A stretch of DNA of 64,000 nt, taken from Oscheius onirici (lineage: Eukaryota; Nematoda; Chromadorea; Rhabditida; Rhabditidae). Below are positions 29,536 through 42,728 of this stretch, piece by piece (the first letter of the stretch is position 1; every line of letters starts with the position of its first letter). The stretch lies in the NCBI GenBank assembly GCA_932521025.1, contig OW051472.1, forward strand, positions 5,890,001-5,954,000. Direction: 5' to 3'. The translations under genes and the position numbers were made by a program. Under the pieces are notes generated by a model that was given only the letters and a program-made list of their open reading frames with translations, was not told where the DNA came from and searched no databases.

Positions 29536-32500
29536 GGAAAACGTAAAAATGCCGTCTTCGTTCCGAAATTCTTATTTTTAGAAGAGCGGATGGCTACTAT
29601 TAGAGGTTAGGCAATAAACAACTCTAGTTCTTCTTTTAGCAAGAATGAGCGTTTCTCATGAATGACTAAATATGTGAGACGTGTGTTTGGTTGAGAGAGC
29701 GAGAAAAAAATGAACACTCTGGATTCGGAGAGGGGACATGTCGAGACTGGACGTATACTGTGATTAGACTCCCATAATATTTCCGGGAAAAGAAATGAGT
29801 TGCGCATGGGAAAGTTACTGATACGAATTCTTGTTGGACATTTGGACCTTTTTGTGTACCACGCAAGCCTACTCCGTTTGGATTCGCAAAATTAGCCAAA
29901 CTGTCAAACTGTTGGGAAGGATTAAAATCAGAGAAAAGCCTGAGATGTTTACAATGGGATGTCCTGCCGCGCCTCTATATCGTACACAAGTCTTTCACAA
30001 TATTTGAAGAAAAAATACCAAAAACTGGCTTGACTTTGAACCCGGGAGGATGTAATTATGAAGAGTACGACATCTGTTTGCTCACCTTCCGGGGGAGACA
30101 AGGCTACACTTAGACATGGTGGACTCTGCTGCAACGAGAGACAAAAGCATAATCAATTGGGGTTGTGTGGGAGGCGAGTTGGTGATAGCGCCTGGAGAAG
30201 AACAACTACAAATGGCGGAGACGGAATGAATCAGCTGTGCCCCGAGAGACAATACGATCTATACGAGCCGTATGTTCAAAAAAGAAGGAGACATCCAATT
30301 GTCTCTCCCTCTAGCAATAAAAGTATAATGAGCACCGACATCATTGCCCCTTCCTCTAGTTTTCGGCATTTTTGATGAGGCGATGAAAATCTCCGAAACT
30401 GTTTATCTTGGAGTGAGAGAGCTCGGCCAAGTGCTCCGAGGGCGGATTGGAAGCCGATACGTCGTGGGAACGGCAAACGAGCTATGGGAAAAGTTGAACG
30501 AGGTCACGTTCTCGGAAAAGCTCACGGCTGTCAAAAAGGGCAAAGCAGAGAGAGGGGGTCGTTGTTCTCATTGCAAATGAATGACTGGGAGGCGGGTGCG
30601 CGAGCTTTTGGCAACTTGAAGGAGACCACACCTGCATAGAGACATGGCATCCTGCAGCAGGTGGCTGACTCTCTCGGAGACAATGAATGCTGAAATGGGG
30701 CGGTACGCGAGTTTTCTCTGTCCAATAAACAATGGACTGATAAGGTGTCAACAGGCTCTTTTCACCGCCAGTGCTAATGACACTTCGCACTTCCAGAGTT
30801 TTCTCAGATTTTTGGTGTGATGAGATCTGCAGAGTCATGGATCTTTGTATAAAATTCTCTTTCTTGGAAATGGAGCAAACCAGATGATTGGAATTGGATT
30901 CTGCAGCTGTGCTAGCAAGTGTACCCAAAAAAGAGTAAAAAGTCCTTTGTCTCTCTCCCAGACCAGTAAGGACACAAAAAGACCCAATTCGCGCATCCTG
31001 TTATACTTTATCGCCTCCCTCTAATAGCTATTGTTATCCCGAGTGAGCTGTTTTGAAACGGGCTCAAACGTGAAGACTCAAACAAGCTCATCTCACCTTC
31101 CAACTGACGGATTGGACACGACTGTCACTCATTTCGAAGCCACAGCTGACAACTCTACCTGGACCCAGGATGTCTTTCGGAGCAGAAAAAAGAAAAGGGA
31201 TTAAAGGAGCTTATGACGAAAAGACTGTTATTTACTTGTAGAATCGAACACTTGAGCAGTGTGGAAGGTCAATCTACGTTGTTTGTTTACAGCCGTTACT
31301 GATAGTATGCTAATCAGCAGGGGGCATGTTGACTGTTTGCGCTAGGTAAAATATCTCTTACCTCACACTGTGACAAAAAAAAACTGGGAAAGAACTTGCT
31401 CGTGAGAAACATAAACTTTGGGCACTATGAACTATAACCATCCGGCGAAAATTTCGTCAAATTCAAACGAGGAAGCATACTGCTAAAACTCTTACATCTT
31501 TCCCGAAACAACTCTTCTCTCACAAAAAGTCGACTCGGTAATGACTGTCTTTATTTGGACTATAAATGGCGGATGCCATTGTGCTCGCGATTGCGCAGGT
31601 GGGACACTGGGTCATTGATATGCAAAAGAGAGTACAACTATTCTGAATTAGGAAAGGGTGCGAAGAGAGCGAAAGAGAATGTCGAGCGTCTGTGGGTCAG
31701 TCAACAGAGAGTGGTTTGGCAGCGGTGACTGAGTGTCCAAACATGGTCCCTCGACACGCCTAGCTGACAGTCGACGGGATTACTCCCCCAACCAAAAAGA
31801 TCTGTGAACCGTAAGTAGCGAGAGAGGAGGTCAGACTGGTGTCTTGAGAAGAATAGACTCTATGGGCTAAGTGGGCTCGACGCCCATGAAATATTCCAGA
31901 AGACCTTGAAAGAAACTCACCTCTAGTTTGCTATTCCTTTCAGCGAGTCCAGGGTCAATATATGTGGAATAGTAATTTAAGGATAGTGACAAAGGTTATG
32001 TGGAAGGATAATCTCAGGTGGACGGAAGTCGTAAAAGAGCTCCGGACGGTCAGGTTATAAAGGACCAAGGGCGAGTGAGAACAATGAGACCTGGCGGCGT
32101 GGCTCGGCTGGACTGTAAGAGGCAAAATATAGGAGGAATTTGGTGTCCTGAAGAGACTCATTGTCAGAGGCTAAAAGGACAGAAGTACGATCAACTATAG
32201 TTCGTGCTAATTGATGATGCGAGATGATAACTGCGTGTAAAGACTGATAATCTAAACTCATATAGGGATCCGGCAATTCTTGCGCAGCGGCAAGATGACC
32301 AATTTTTTTAGGTTTGTGCGCTGACTTTAAACGGTGCGTAGTACGTATAAAAAACCTTCGATAGTGGGAAATTGCATTGTCTTTTCTGGAGCAAAGGCAG
32401 CATTTTGGAACGTTTCGATGTTTCGAAAGGGGCATCTAATAAAGTGTTTATAGTATCTGCCAAATGAAGGAATAAATCGTCTGTTTTCATAGACACACTC

Positions 32501-34077
32501 ATTGAGCAGAGGGCTGTTGAGATACATTATCACGTTTTTGTCTGGCTGTCATCTGCACATGTGGATGACGAGGTGGTGCGCGTCTCTTTGATGTTCTTCA
32601 GAGCGCCGACTGTAAAAAGGGGTGATTGACAGGTGTATTCAAAGTGAAAATGTCACAGTTTCTTTCAAGAAGGAACCAAAAATATCTAATCCAATTAGAT
32701 ATTTCAGGAAGGGGTCTGACGCAATGTGACCTCATTGAGGAACAGTTCCTCAGTCCAACAACCTTAGTGAATGGTCCTCAATTGGCTCAAAAAGACTATG
32801 ATTTCAGCTTGCAAAAGGTGTCTGTGAGTCAGAGACTCACACACAACAGGATTATCCAGAAGGTCTGATGAGACGACGCAACAAGGGGTCAGAACAAACA
32901 GAGTTTGGGTAATCGGGTGACAGGTTCCGGGGGAGTTCTGCGTATCATATCTTAAAGAGGTTACGGTAGATGTAAAAGATAAGAAATAGCTAATGGCTAC
33001 GAAAATGGACCGTCGATCGATGCTACGCGAGAGACGTGATTCACAATTTTCGTTATTATGAACGTGGGTGTGGGAGGAAAGGCCGCGAGACTACGAAAAA
33101 AGATCGGAGGATGAGTAAAGGTTCGGTCAAGTTTTCTTTAGCTAATCCGGGGATAAATAGAGTTCTTTTGGAGATCAATGAGCAGAACAAAAGTCTCAGA
33201 GCACAGCCATAACTTTTCTTTTCCTTCGTTACGAGAGCATTTGCTAGCAAATAACATTACGGTTCGGAGTGCGAAAGACAGTTTTAAAGGACTGGGCTTG
33301 TAAGGTGCGACGAGTAGTAACATGCAATACTTTTTTAAAGAGTTCAAAATTGGCGCGAAATTCGTTTCCTCGATGGTTCCCGCTTTGTCGTCGTTGTAGC
33401 AAACAACCTTTGAGCCACAGACTAAACAGTTCACACTTTGCCTCCATTGTTTCTTATCAAACGAACTGAGCGTAAAAGTCTAAATAATATAAAAATTCGG
33501 AAATCGCTGAACAGACTGTAGTAACTGACTAATACTATTCGGGAGACAATGATGTTTTGAATAAATCCCGTCCGAAAGAGAGAAAATTGTACGGAATTTG
33601 TCTCGAAAATAATGACAGAGCTGAGAATTGAATTGTGAGAGATGACGTTTTGGCTGTACAGCAGGTCACACATAATTACAACTATCCATCACGGCTAAGA
33701 GCCTTCTAACATCGGGGACAGATGTCGGTCGGCTCTGACCTGCACCTTTAATTATCTTTTCAACACGTTACAAGAGAGAATCGATACGGACAATTTCCTG
33801 ACCTGGTAATTGAGAGAGAGGCTTTTTGTCGACAGGGCAGCTGTATGGCTATAATTTCTGGACGGGCCGAGAGATTATCCACAATCCTGAATAAGAGTAA
33901 ATAGGGTTGCACCCGGTCCAAGATGTGATGCAGGTCGTTCGGAAGGAAGTTTTGCAGGAGACGTCTGAGACCAGAAGAACAGGGCCAAATTCAACGGGCA
34001 CGACCCTTTTTACGTGTGGTCAAAGACGTACTGACTCTGGTAAACTCGGCTGAGTTATTACTATAAAGAATAAATTG

Positions 34078-34215
34078 TGACTCTCTCTACTACTAAAGAT
34101 AAGTAGTTAGTTTTGAACTTAGAATGCTAAAGAGTTTTTGATAGCCTTTGATAATTAGAATTTGGAGAAAAGTTCTTACGTGCGTGAGCGCCGCAGGCGC
34201 AAGGGCGGCGAAGAA
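34078..34215 (+). repeat. Dispersed repeat also found inverted at 15287-15490
   Basis: Shared segments are CTCTCTACTACTAAAG, TAGTTAGTTTTGAACTTAGA (34104-34123; inverted at 15348-15367) and GAGCGCCGCAGGCGC (34186-34200; inverted at 15287-15301), in the same order. The other copy lies in an intron of the S28 peptidase gene and has an insertion of about 100 nt with AAAC repeats. Confidence 0.7.
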
Positions 34216-35290
34216 CTAAACTTAACCAGTCTAAATTGATGTTTCTTCTCCATATAACAAAACTTTTATGGGAGGGGATAAAGTAGACGTCGCATTATTG
34301 TTAGATGCAGTATTTTTAGATTCTTCTTAGCCTGAACCAGAACAAGAATGTTACATTGCTCTATGGGCACTGAGCAAGAATGATCCAAAAGTAGAAGATG
34401 ACGAGAAGGGTATCCGACCCACTCGCCCTATACCGGAAGCAATCTCCGTGGGCCCCGCGACCAATGTCGAAAACAGCGGGGACTTTTCTCACGATTTCCC
34501 ACAGACTAAATCGAGAGCTAGACGTCACAGAGACATCAGTATCTCCCCGAGGGACATTGCTGTCTAATTGGCGCAAAATGACCGCCACGTTCTCAAAACG
34601 AGAACAATTAGTCGGTCTGCTGATAGATGTCTCCGGAAAGGGCAAGCCGTGTTTTGAGGGAGGTCGGGGTAATCCCTGTTTGCACTCCTTATTAGGCGAG
34701 GTTTACAACCTCTGTTGATACACAGATGAGACAAAAAAGGAAGAGACCGTGGGTCAAGTGTGTACAGCGAATTTGGACGCTTTTCGACTGTTTTACCTAC
34801 ATAATGATTTTTATAATGAGACAGCCAAGCGGAGAGGATGTATCCTTGCTTGTAGAACAGTCATCTAGTGCCGGAAGAGTGTTGAAAATCGGGTTTTCCA
34901 GTCATTCAAGGCAGATTGTTTCTACGGGACAAAGGTTTCTGGCTCTTCTAGTCGGTGAAAAATATATCAGTGGAAACTTTAACTTTTACAAGATTAGACC
35001 TAGAATAACATGCTTATAGAAAGCCTGTGCTGCATAATTCAGAAGGAAGAGTACCACTTATCAGTAGGGGAAAAAGCTGGACAAAGTTCACCTCTTGATC
35101 GACCGAATACAATAGATCTCCCAATCAGCCTATTCACCTGTTCTTTTTCGCTATTTACCGTGTAATTAGTCCAAACAATGGCGTGTGAGCCCAAGACGTC
35201 GGCAGCCACTCTTCCTCTGCTCTTTGTCCTCTGTGTACCTTCTAACGGGTCATTGCCTATCTACACATCGACTCGAGGAAATGACAAGAT

Positions 35291-38200
35291 TTATACAACA
35301 AGATGTTTTTCGTAGATCTGACGGGCGAGGTAGTCGTTTCCGCTGGCTCGGTAGATTAGTGCCAAATTGTGAGCGGCAAAAGGACGCAAATCGTAAGTAT
35401 CGGGCGGACAGAGTTCATCGCTTCCGTCCATGCCGGTCGTGAAAACTTCTGGCGGTGGCGTCTCCAGGACCTGAAAGTTTTGGCGTTAAAATCACGTATA
35501 AAATGCGCTGACAACCCTTTAAGTCTAAAATTTCAGGTCTTCAACTCCTTTGTAGTCGTTTTCCACCTGTTTCTCTTTGTTCTCTTTTATTTTTTTTATT
35601 TAGCAATGTTAAGCTTACCTTGTTGTAAAAGTGAAGAGCAAGAGGAATTATTGACATTTGATGGAACATTCGACCAATATTGTACCAGACTTCTTGTGAG
35701 CATGCTCTGACCTTTTCGTACTTTTTCATGAAGGCAATTCCCTAAAGAATATCCTAAAATTTGAATTAAATTGAACGTACTCTTAAGGCAATCATATGCC
35801 TACTACTGAGATCCTTTTTACACGACATGTGGGTAAAAGTGAGGGCAAGAAGAAGACAAATCAGCGGATTGTTTCTGTTCATATTCCAGACGCGAAGATA
35901 CTCTCCTAGGATTAAAATTTTAAAGCTAAAAGGGGGCGAATTACCGAGAGCATGACGGTAGGTACCCGTAATGAGTGAGTTGTTACCGGAGATGGTCTGA
36001 AGAGCATTGTTTCCTTGCGATTTGGACAAGGCGCGCATGATGAAACGATGATAGGAGACATTCTGCGAGTGGCAGAAGACGTAGTTCATGGCGTTGAAGA
36101 TTCTCTTGTGCAGTTGGCCGGTAATTTCCTGGTCTCCATTCTGAAAGATGGATTAATTAAATACTAAGCGTAAGAATTTGAAGTTGTTGAAATGCTACTG
36201 TAACCCAAAACTCCATTACCTGTGGGACTCTTATGTAAGAGTTGGCCCAATAGCAAAAAAATCACATTTTACCTTGAACAATGGCTGTTAGAAAGCTGAG
36301 ACGAGTATCAACTATCAGAAAAGCAAGACAGAAACGAACCCAAGTCATACTTGTTCGTGAACCCATCTTTTTAAAAAACTTGCCGTCTTCATAGCATGGA
36401 ACCATCTGACAAACTCGAATGCCAATGGCCAACTTCCGGCTTTGATGGCACAGAAATACATCAGATCTCTGAAGGTCTTGACCTTGTCCGTCTTGCTAAT
36501 TTTCGGCTGTATGAAGGCGTAGCAGCAAACGACAAGAGCGTCGTTATATCGTTCCTGATCTACGAGATTTTCGAGCAACTTGAAACAGTAGTCGTGCAGC
36601 ATGACCACATCCAGATCCGTCGTCGTTCTGCCTTTGCTTACCGCCACAGAACCGAGTCGTCGGACGAACTTTTCCCACGTCGTGTTTTGAATTACGTTCA
36701 GCGCGGCGGTACGAAGGGTGTTACTTAGCTGAAGACCTAAAAACGAACTTTAAAACGAAAAACATCGGTACACGAACCGGAACTGCCTTTGGTTGATCGT
36801 CTCTTCTGGAAAACTTCAGGATTCTTGTGGATTTCGTAGAAATGCGGCACAAGAAGCATTCGAACGCAGCGAATAAATTGGTCTTGCTGTTTTTCCTCAA
36901 AAAGAACCTCGGCCTGACGGATCAGAAGACGTTCGTCCTGAATTAAGTTCGTCTCGAAACGAAATGCAGAAACAAATTACCGGCAAATTTGAACAGGCGT
37001 CCAAATCGAAGCCTTGCAATGTGGACAAAGCCAGGTCAGTGTTTCCCGCTTTCAGCTGAAGACCGGCCAAATTTATGCGGGCATCTACGTGTGTTGGAAG
37101 AAACTGATAAACGGCTGGTTTAGCATCAAAATTCGCCAAGAGCTCACGTCTAGACACCTCTCGAAGGCCTCGGCTGCACCCTTGAAATCTTTCAGCGACG
37201 ACAGAGCATTCCCGTAGACAAACTGCAGCTCGGGATTTTTGGCCATGTTTTCGAATCTGGACACATTTTCGATAAATTGCTAAATTTGAACAAGTTGAAA
37301 GAAGTTATAAGATTATACCTTGCACGCTTTGTAATTTGTAGCAGCGCAGTACGATTTTGCCACGTCGAGAATTGGCGGTTCGACGATCGAATCGCTGAGA
37401 TCTCTGCGGAGCAGGTTCTCTTTCAGAGGCTGAAAAGGTCGGAAGATTTGCTACAAAAAAACTACTTACGTCAGCAAGATCTTTACGTCCGATTCCTAAA
37501 AAACAGACGACAAGACGAGCAAGCATGACCGTAGGAAAGTCATCTTCCACGACGAATTCGACATTTTCAGGAGGTGGATATGGTCGGACAAAGTAGACGC
37601 CTCCAATGAAGAAAATCTGAAAATTAAGCGGTTACAACGAGTACCTTACCATATCGGCTACCTAAACCCCCCAAAACAATCAAAAAGTACATGAACTTTG
37701 AATTTGATTCGAAATATGCACTTTCTGAGAATATAAACATGGCTGACCTCTAGCGCCGGCTCACCGGCCTGTGGTCCAGCATGATGCGCAACTTTGATTC
37801 CATTCACTAGTGCCAAAATGAATCTGCTGGCTTCGATAAAGCGTTCTTTGGAGAGAAGAAGACTCAGGAGAATTTCGTGCTGAGAGCTGGCATCTTCTTT
37901 GAATTCGCGACTTCTCGTTATGAATATTTCGAGGCAAGTGATGGCCTTATCTTCGTCGTTCACACCAATGTAATATCCGGCAGTCTAGAAATCTTAAAAG
38001 TATACAAAAGGTTATTTTTACTTTTTTGATGGTATCTTCGAACCATCTCCAGGTAATCTCGTTGTCTTTGACAGTAATTTCCTGCATAGCCTGTAGGCGC
38101 ATTCGCATAGCTAGCGGACGATATCCTAGAGCGTCGAGCGTCTGAATGCGCTTTTCGTAGTAAGAGAAATTTCCAATGTCGATTTTGATGGCTCTGCCAT

Positions 38201-39170
38201 AGCAGGCTGAAGCCTCTTCGAGAAGATTCAGCTCCGTAGAAAGATCTCCCCAACGCATCCACAAGTCGGAAGGAGTTCGGGGATTCAGATGAGCGGCGAG
38301 AAGACCATATCTGAAACAATGGAATTGAAACAAAAGTGTAATATCTTACTGTAAACTTTTCTGTCGATCACCACACTCGTCATACATGTCAGAGACTTGT
38401 TGGTAGGCTGCAGCATTACGAGGATCCGTCCTGATAACCTCGAGCAAAAGATCCAGGGCTTCTCGAATGTTTCCACGGGCATATTCAACATTTGCCTGTC
38501 CCAGAAGGGCATCCATCGTCTTTTGAATCTTTTTCAGCGGGGTTTTCGTTCCTAAACTCGAAGAATTTGTTTTTTCGAGAAGAACTAGGCACCTGCAGGA
38601 GTGAATGCCGATTGTTCTGACGGAATTTGCGGCTCTTCGACTTCATGAGTCTTCGGGACGGTCATATTCTCCAGGTTTTTGTCGTCATTTTCGTCCAAAA
38701 TTACCTTGAAACGATGTAAAAGCAACAAAATGGAGCTACCTCTTTGACGAGATTTCTGACGAAAAAGGGCAAATCTCCTCCGGCAGTGGTGGCTGGACGA
38801 TGGTCAGCTACAGTAGAAGGTCCCGGAACTGCTGCCGCATTATCGAAATCTTCTTCAGCATCTCAACAGCAAAGGTTGACAAAAAAATGAAAAGTGCGAA
38901 CCTGCGTCTACCAATTCGTCTTCAATTGTGCGACCGCCGCTTAGACGCATAAACTCATTGTACGTGATTTCATTCCTGACGAAACGACTCAAAACGGTGT
39001 CAGTTTCGTTTTCTCCGCCTGAATTGGACCATTTTTGTGATGAACACAAAAAACTAACTAGGGACATAGGCAGAAACGTTGACTCCGCCCAAGGTAAGAT
39101 CTTCGTCTGCATCATCGTGGATAGGAGACATACCTCCCAGCCGGCCGTTTTCACTAGATTCCTCGTCCAT
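35291..39170 (-). CDS. tftc-3: TFIIIC TPR subunit (GTF3C3 / TFC4 homologue)
   Basis: Eighteen exons, all phase-matched: 39059-39170, 38902-39018, 38740-38861, 38593-38704, 38350-38551, 38022-38310, 37748-37984, 37650-37661, 37470-37616, 37319-37429, 37148-37279, 36981-37103, 36778-36937, 36351-36736, 35945-36140, 35781-35905, 35619-35741 and 35291-35470. The product is 961 residues. An acidic N-terminus precedes TPR repeats (QANVEYARGNIREALDLLLE; GDRQKSLQYGLLAAHLNPR; ASACYGRAIKID), and the C-terminal half matches GTF3C3 (SYHRFIMRAL, GNNSLITGTYRHALG, ALTFTHMSCKK, AHNLALIYRASGN). TFIIIC binds tRNA-gene A and B boxes and recruits TFIIIB and RNA polymerase III. One exon is 12 nt. The donor at 36350 is the best of several; the end of exon 14 is the least sure point. 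Confidence 0.93.
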
Positions 39171-39400
39171 TTGAATTTCAAAAATTTTCTTTTGTGACTC
39201 AAAATAGAACGAATGTTGCCGTAAATACAGATTCAAATGTTAGAACATAATTTTCAAACGAAATCGCGAGTCGCTCCAGGACTCGGCCTTCTATATTCAG
39301 TACCAGCTGAAAAAACAACAAGGGAAAAAAGATCTTTACAATGATGTTTATTGATTCAATAAATATTCAAACAGAAGAAGCAAAAATTATACAGGCAGCC

Positions 39401-39986
<586 letters not shown>

Positions 39987-40219
39987 TTTATCCTAAACTG
40001 GCAGTAATTAGCGTTAGCAAATGAAAAGAAAAAAGAATGCAGCATAACGCTACAATCGCTAGCGAAGTTTTTAATGTACGCTCGAGCTAATTTTGAAAAC
40101 AACTGCTAAACAAGCAAAATAAATCGAAAAAAAAATGTGAAAGTAGCCAGAACACGATACGGCAGATAATATAAGACGGAACATGTGTTAAAATGTAACC
40201 GGGTGTTCGAGAAAGTGTG

Positions 40220-40760
40220 TCACCCACGTTAGACATGGCTCCGGGCCAGGCCGGAGAGTCCAGGCCCGGTCCCCAGACTTGGCAGTCGGACCGGGATCGG
40301 ACCAAAAATGAAGTTGGTCATATTATTCATAGAACTAAATCAAAGAATAATAATATTGTTATATTTTGCTGAACTTTTTTTTACAAAAAATGACGAGAAA
40401 ATGCTTTTCAGGCCCGGGCCGGGCCTCAACTTTCAGACCCAAGCCCAGGCCGGGCCGTCAGCTATATCTAACCCAGGTTTTTCCAGTTTCAGGTGAAGTA
40501 TCGCAGCGAAAGTGACCGTTATAAATCGAACTTTTTCGCCGCGAGACAGCCCCGGGTGGACTCTGCTGACGGTCCCGTAGCGATACGACGGGCTACAGTA
40601 ATCCACGGTGGCGGCTGGGAAATTCTAAGATCCATTGCTTTTGATCTCTTGATCAAGCGTGTGCGCCGGTCCGCTGTTGGAAATTGGACCGAACCGGTCC
40701 GATTTTCAAATTGGACCGCGCCGGTCCGCCCGCCGCCATTGAAAAATTGGACCGGTCCGA
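40220..40760. repeat. GC-rich inverted and tandem repeats
   Basis: Two clusters of GGCCCGG/CCGGGCC palindromes (about 40228-40305 and 40410-40465) are roughly inverted copies around an AT-rich core. A third cluster (about 40675-40762) repeats AAATTGGACCG..CGGTCCG three times. No frame or transposase was seen; it may be one or two short DNA elements just upstream of the ribosomal protein gene. Confidence 0.5.
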
Positions 40761-40847
40761 GCGCACATGCTTGCTCTTGATATACCTATTGTACCGAGTA
40801 CTCTCATTCCTTTCTTCTCTACGTTTTACTTTTATTTATAGTTTTCA

Positions 40848-40857
40848 GAGCAAAATG
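40848..40857 (+). promoter_or_regulatory. Spliced-leader trans-splice acceptor and start of rpl-14
   Basis: TTTTCAG ends at 40848, and the ATG is 6 nt later (40855). No coding exon precedes it. This is the typical nematode trans-splice arrangement. Leader identity cannot be told from genomic sequence. Confidence 0.6.
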
Positions 40858-41427
40858 GTGTTCCAGCGTTTGGTTCAAATTGGACGTGTCATATTCATTG
40901 CCAACGGAATTAACAGTGGAAAGCTGGCCACAATTGTCGACATTCTCGACGGAAATAGAGTAAGTTTTCGCTTTCATTCCTTTTTTCCATTGTAGTTATT
41001 TTATACAGCCTATTATTTGAAATTATGCTAGACGAACCTTTATTAAAATTTCGAATTTCAGGTTCTCGTCGATGGACCTACCACCGGAGTTCTCCGCGGA
41101 GTGAGGAATCTGAAGGACCTTCAGCTCACTAAATTCGTCCTCAAGATCCGCGTCGGGCAACGTACCAAGGGAGTCAAAGAAGCTTTCGAAGAGGCCAAGA
41201 TCAACGAGCAGTTCGGACAGACTACCTGGGCTAAGAAGATTGCTGCCAAGTCCACTGTAAGTTTTTTCCAGCTTTTTGTTTCTAACGTCATTTTTACATT
41301 TTCTACGAATTGTTTTCAGCGTGCTAAACTGACCGACTTCGAACGCTTCAAGCTGATGAAGGCCAAGCAGGTTCGCAACCGTCTCGTCCGAATTGAGGTC
41401 GCCAAATTGAAGAAGATCTCGAAGTAA
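40855..41427 (+). CDS. rpl-14: Large-subunit ribosomal protein eL14
   Basis: Exons are 40855-40959, 41062-41256 and 41320-41427, giving 135 residues, near the usual length. It starts MVFQRLVQIGRVIFI and contains GKLATIVDILDGNRVLVDGP and RAKLTDFERFKLMKAK, all typical of eL14, a structural protein of the 60S ribosomal subunit. Codon use is biased to C/G endings, and the introns have consensus GTAAGT/TTTCAG sites. An AATAAA lies about 12 nt after the stop. Confidence 0.97.
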
Positions 41428-41470
41428 TGTTGTTATTCCAATAAATGTTAGACTTGTAACGACAAAATTG

Positions 41471-41775
41471 CTAAGTACCCAGGTCTTTCCAGTTTTCAAG
41501 CCAAACTTTGGAATTACCGTCTTTCGGTAATTTGAATTTAGCCGAAATTTCGTCCTCCCGCGCTGTTGTTGGGCTCGATTTCAAATTCGTGTCGAGACCG
41601 CTTGCAACGGTTTTATAAAGTGCCAAACTGTTCAAACCTGTTGCGTCATAACCTCCGCGCACTTGCCTCTGTTTTTCCGCGGAAATATTAGGCTCTATTT
41701 TCTTGCCTTTTTGAGCCAAACTTGTGAAAATAGCAGCTAAAGTAGATTTAGGAGCACCTTTTCACCAGAATCAAC
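41471..41775 (-). pseudogene. Fragment of a pogo/Tigger transposase, N-terminal DNA-binding part
   Basis: The open frame carries a GAPKSTLAAIF helix-turn-helix (psq-type) followed by a CENP-B-type HTH ending ISAKFKLPKDGNSKVWLENW. Catalytic DDE residues are absent and there is no ATG at the open end, so this is a truncated remnant. It lies 100 nt outside the MITE described next, in the order opposite to an intact element. Confidence 0.65.
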
Positions 41776-41871
41776 GTCCCTTCTATCCCGAAAAAAATGA
41801 CAATGAATAAACCGCAGCACGATTTATCTTACAGCGAGTATCCGGATCTAAACATATCCCATTTTTTATTA

Positions 41872-42728
41872 CAGTCAACTCTCGTTATAACGTACACCCC
41901 TGGTGCAGGTGCAGGTGTACGTTATACCGAGGTGCACGTTATAGCAAGGTGTTCTGAGCGAAAAAACGGAAACATGTACGTTATAACAAGATTTTCAATG
42001 TAAACAACTGTTTTTAGTCATAAACTTCATTAAAAATCAACATAAACAATGAAAAGCACTTAGAGGCGATCGAAAAATTCGGAAATCTTAGGTTGAGACA
42101 TTTTTTATGTGTGTTTTCTTCTTACAAACAGAGTCAGCCACAGACACCATTTCGCTTTAATATTAAAGATTGTCTAAAGACGTAAAAAGATTGGCGAGCA
42201 TGTTCTCCTTTGATAGGCAGGCGCTCTTGTTCTTCGTCTTCTGTCGCAGATTCGTTTAAATCTTCTTCGGTAGAACAGATTCGAACGATTTCATCAATTG
42301 AATGTAGTCCGGAAGTATGAACATCTCTGTCAACATCAACATAGTCGTCAATGTGATGCTCTCGTTCAGATCCAATTGCGACAAAACAGCGTTGATGCTG
42401 TCGCTGCTCTACCCCTTCAGGCACAATAATCAAATGAAGTTGAGAAAAAAACGAACAAAAAGGAAAGGAAAAGAAGAAACCGAAAGAAAAGGGCTTGAAA
42501 AACGATATTTTTTTCAAAAAGTTCAAATTCGCGCAAAAATCTCGTATTTCTTAGGGCAGAAGCGTCAAATTTTCAAAGGTGTGCGTTATAAAAGACAAAA
42601 ATAGACCTTCGTGCAGGTAAAAGTGTACGTTATAGCGGGTGCAAAAACAGCGTTTTTTGTACTGTGGCCAAACTTTGTACGCAAAGTGTACGTTATAACG
42701 AGGTGTACGTTATAGCGAGAGTTGACTG
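41872..42728 (-). mobile_element. Non-autonomous pogo/Tigger element
   Basis: The ends are inverted copies: CAGTCAACTCTCGTTATAAC at the left and its complement, with GTTATAGC, at the right, flanked by TA on both sides (41870-41871, 42729-42730). Inside, the minus strand keeps a short transposase C-terminal segment (DDYVDVDRDVHTSGLHSIDE) typical of Tigger elements. Extra GTACGTTATA repeats sit inside both ends. At 857 bp with no catalytic core it is an internal-deletion derivative. Confidence 0.85.

Larger units (their letters stand above)
29382..35290. other. Long gene-poor region (5.9 kb)
   Basis: No supported gene was found on either strand. The region contains a palindromic-repeat copy (29488-29535), a copy of the CACAGACT..ACAGTTCACA motif (33411-33437), a transposon-end-like GAACAGACTGTA (33512) and the 34078-34215 repeat. 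Frames at 30482-30928 (-), 32055-32435 (-) and 34398-34718 (+) are open but lack splice or homology support; the 32.0-32.6 kb frames may be a decayed coding element. It could hold long-range regulatory sequence. Confidence 0.45.

Noticed and set aside
30482..30928. 148-codon open frame on the minus strand
   Set aside because: Opposite frames are open too, composition is Ser/Gln-rich without domains, and no splice sites or start context support it.
34398..34718. 106-codon plus-strand frame with an equally long opposite frame
   Set aside because: Both strands are open; nothing decides between them and no family is recognisable.
36351..36400. GC-AG intron at ACG|GCAAGT in the TFIIIC gene
   Set aside because: A GT donor (CAA|GTATGA) a little downstream also joins in phase with the next exon, so the GC donor is not needed.
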